Assembly (NCBI RefSeq): GCF_000368925.1 | Contig: NZ_KB849756.1 | Coordinates: 600,759 to 633,418, forward strand | Source of the DNA: Acinetobacter bereziniae LMG 1003 = CIP 70.12 | GTDB lineage: Bacteria; Pseudomonadota; Gammaproteobacteria; Pseudomonadales; Moraxellaceae | DNA length: 32,660 bases | Direction of reading: 5' to 3' | In this document: one piece after another, positions 32,501 through 32,660 of the stretch | How the letters are laid out: every line of letters starts with the position of its first letter | Numbering within the stretch: position 1 is the stretch's first letter | Translations under genes and position numbers: made by a program | Notes under the pieces: generated by a model | Seen by the model: only the letters and a program-made list of their open reading frames with translations | What the model was told of the DNA's origin: nothing | The model's database searches: none

Positions 32501-32660
32501 AGCCTGTACAACGTAAATCTCTTGCTCAGCGAGCCGTTGAACAATTCAAGATTTCAGTGAGTAAAGCTTGCTTCATCTTTCAACTTAGTCAAACCTGTTA
32601 TCGTTATAAAGCTCAATTAGATGAGCAAAATAAGATGATTGCAGACTGGCTACTGAAGCT
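32461..32660 (+). CDS. IS3-family transposase OrfB, N-terminal part
   Basis: Partial; cut by the window edge. In the -1 frame relative to orfA, open from 32461, the sequence reads EVIKPVQRKSLAQRAVEQFK, then VSKACFIFQLSQTCYRYKAQLDEQ, the usual N-terminal HTH-like region of IS3 OrfB ahead of the DDE integrase core, which lies beyond the edge. No ATG starts it, so expression would be by -1 frameshifting near CAAAGAAG (32487-32494) or from a rare start. The true start is unresolved; the coordinate given is where the frame opens. Confidence 0.8.

Larger units (their letters stand above)
32163..32660 (+). mobile_element. IS3-family insertion sequence, left part
   Basis: The probable left end starts near 32163 with TGGTAATCCCCCCTC, a TG-initial terminus as in IS3-family elements. 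orfA and the start of orfB follow in the usual order, and the element runs off the window. The right end and target duplication cannot be seen, so the exact left boundary is uncertain by a few bases. It lies about 100 bases past the gltP terminator, so it does not break gltP. Confidence 0.75.

Noticed and set aside
1..32660. CRISPR arrays, tRNA or rRNA genes
   Set aside because: No regularly spaced repeats, no tRNA-like arms or rRNA segments were seen when reading the window; small ncRNAs cannot be excluded.

Overview
The window looks like Acinetobacter chromosome. It is AT-rich, genes sit close together with short AT-rich spacers, and the gene content fits that genus: a BapA/LapF-type adhesin prefix, an Lpt/Kdo cassette, and family-typical CysS, SerC and GltP. 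The genus call rests on recognising protein families, not on a database search.

Layout. (1) 1-1031, minus: the N-terminus of a giant Ig-repeat surface adhesin that runs off the left edge, followed by about 570 bases of very AT-rich non-coding DNA. (2) 1604-5020, minus: kdsD-kdsC-lptC-lptA-lptB, which make the Kdo precursor and move LPS/LOS to the outer membrane. (3) 5217-6638, plus: cysS, divergent from kdsD. (4) 6766-11351, minus: acyl-CoA dehydrogenase, thiolase and an acetyl-CoA hydrolase/CoA-transferase, probably a fatty-acid or ketone breakdown operon, with a divergent TetR regulator at 11844. The CoA-transferase has an in-frame TAA that removes its last 20 codons, while the old tail and its stop remain readable downstream. 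(5) 12516-14432, minus: a LysR regulator and an SDR oxidoreductase, separated by a 49-base inverted repeat. A 161-base MITE-like element lies just upstream of the SDR start, and a TGTAC-type palindrome lies beyond it. (6) 14767-19016, minus: a DszC-like flavoprotein, an SfnB-family oxidoreductase and a DszA/NtaA/DmoA-like flavin monooxygenase, which together suggest organosulfur scavenging. (7) 19226-20715, minus: an EamA transporter and a YaiI/UPF0178 protein. (8) 20980-21915, plus: an unrecognised 311-residue protein. (9) 21916-22759: an AT-rich gap with DnaA-box-like sites and a small unlisted membrane-protein ORF. (10) 22760-25277, minus: serC, a GNAT acetyltransferase and an SRPBCC protein. 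(11) 25452-30460, plus: TolC, HlyD and two ABC-2 permeases, an export operon with no ATPase gene beside it. (12) 30731-32020, plus: a GltP-type symporter. (13) From about 32163: the left end of an IS3-family element cut by the window edge.

I do not see a clearly new defence or mobile system. The best leads are the nonsense-truncated CoA-transferase, the MITE-like element and solo copy of its end, the ATPase-less exporter, the DnaA-box cluster with its small ORF, and the paired TGTAC inverted repeats around the SDR gene. Several starts were moved from the longest frame to an internal start with a better ribosome binding site; the reasons are given in each entry.
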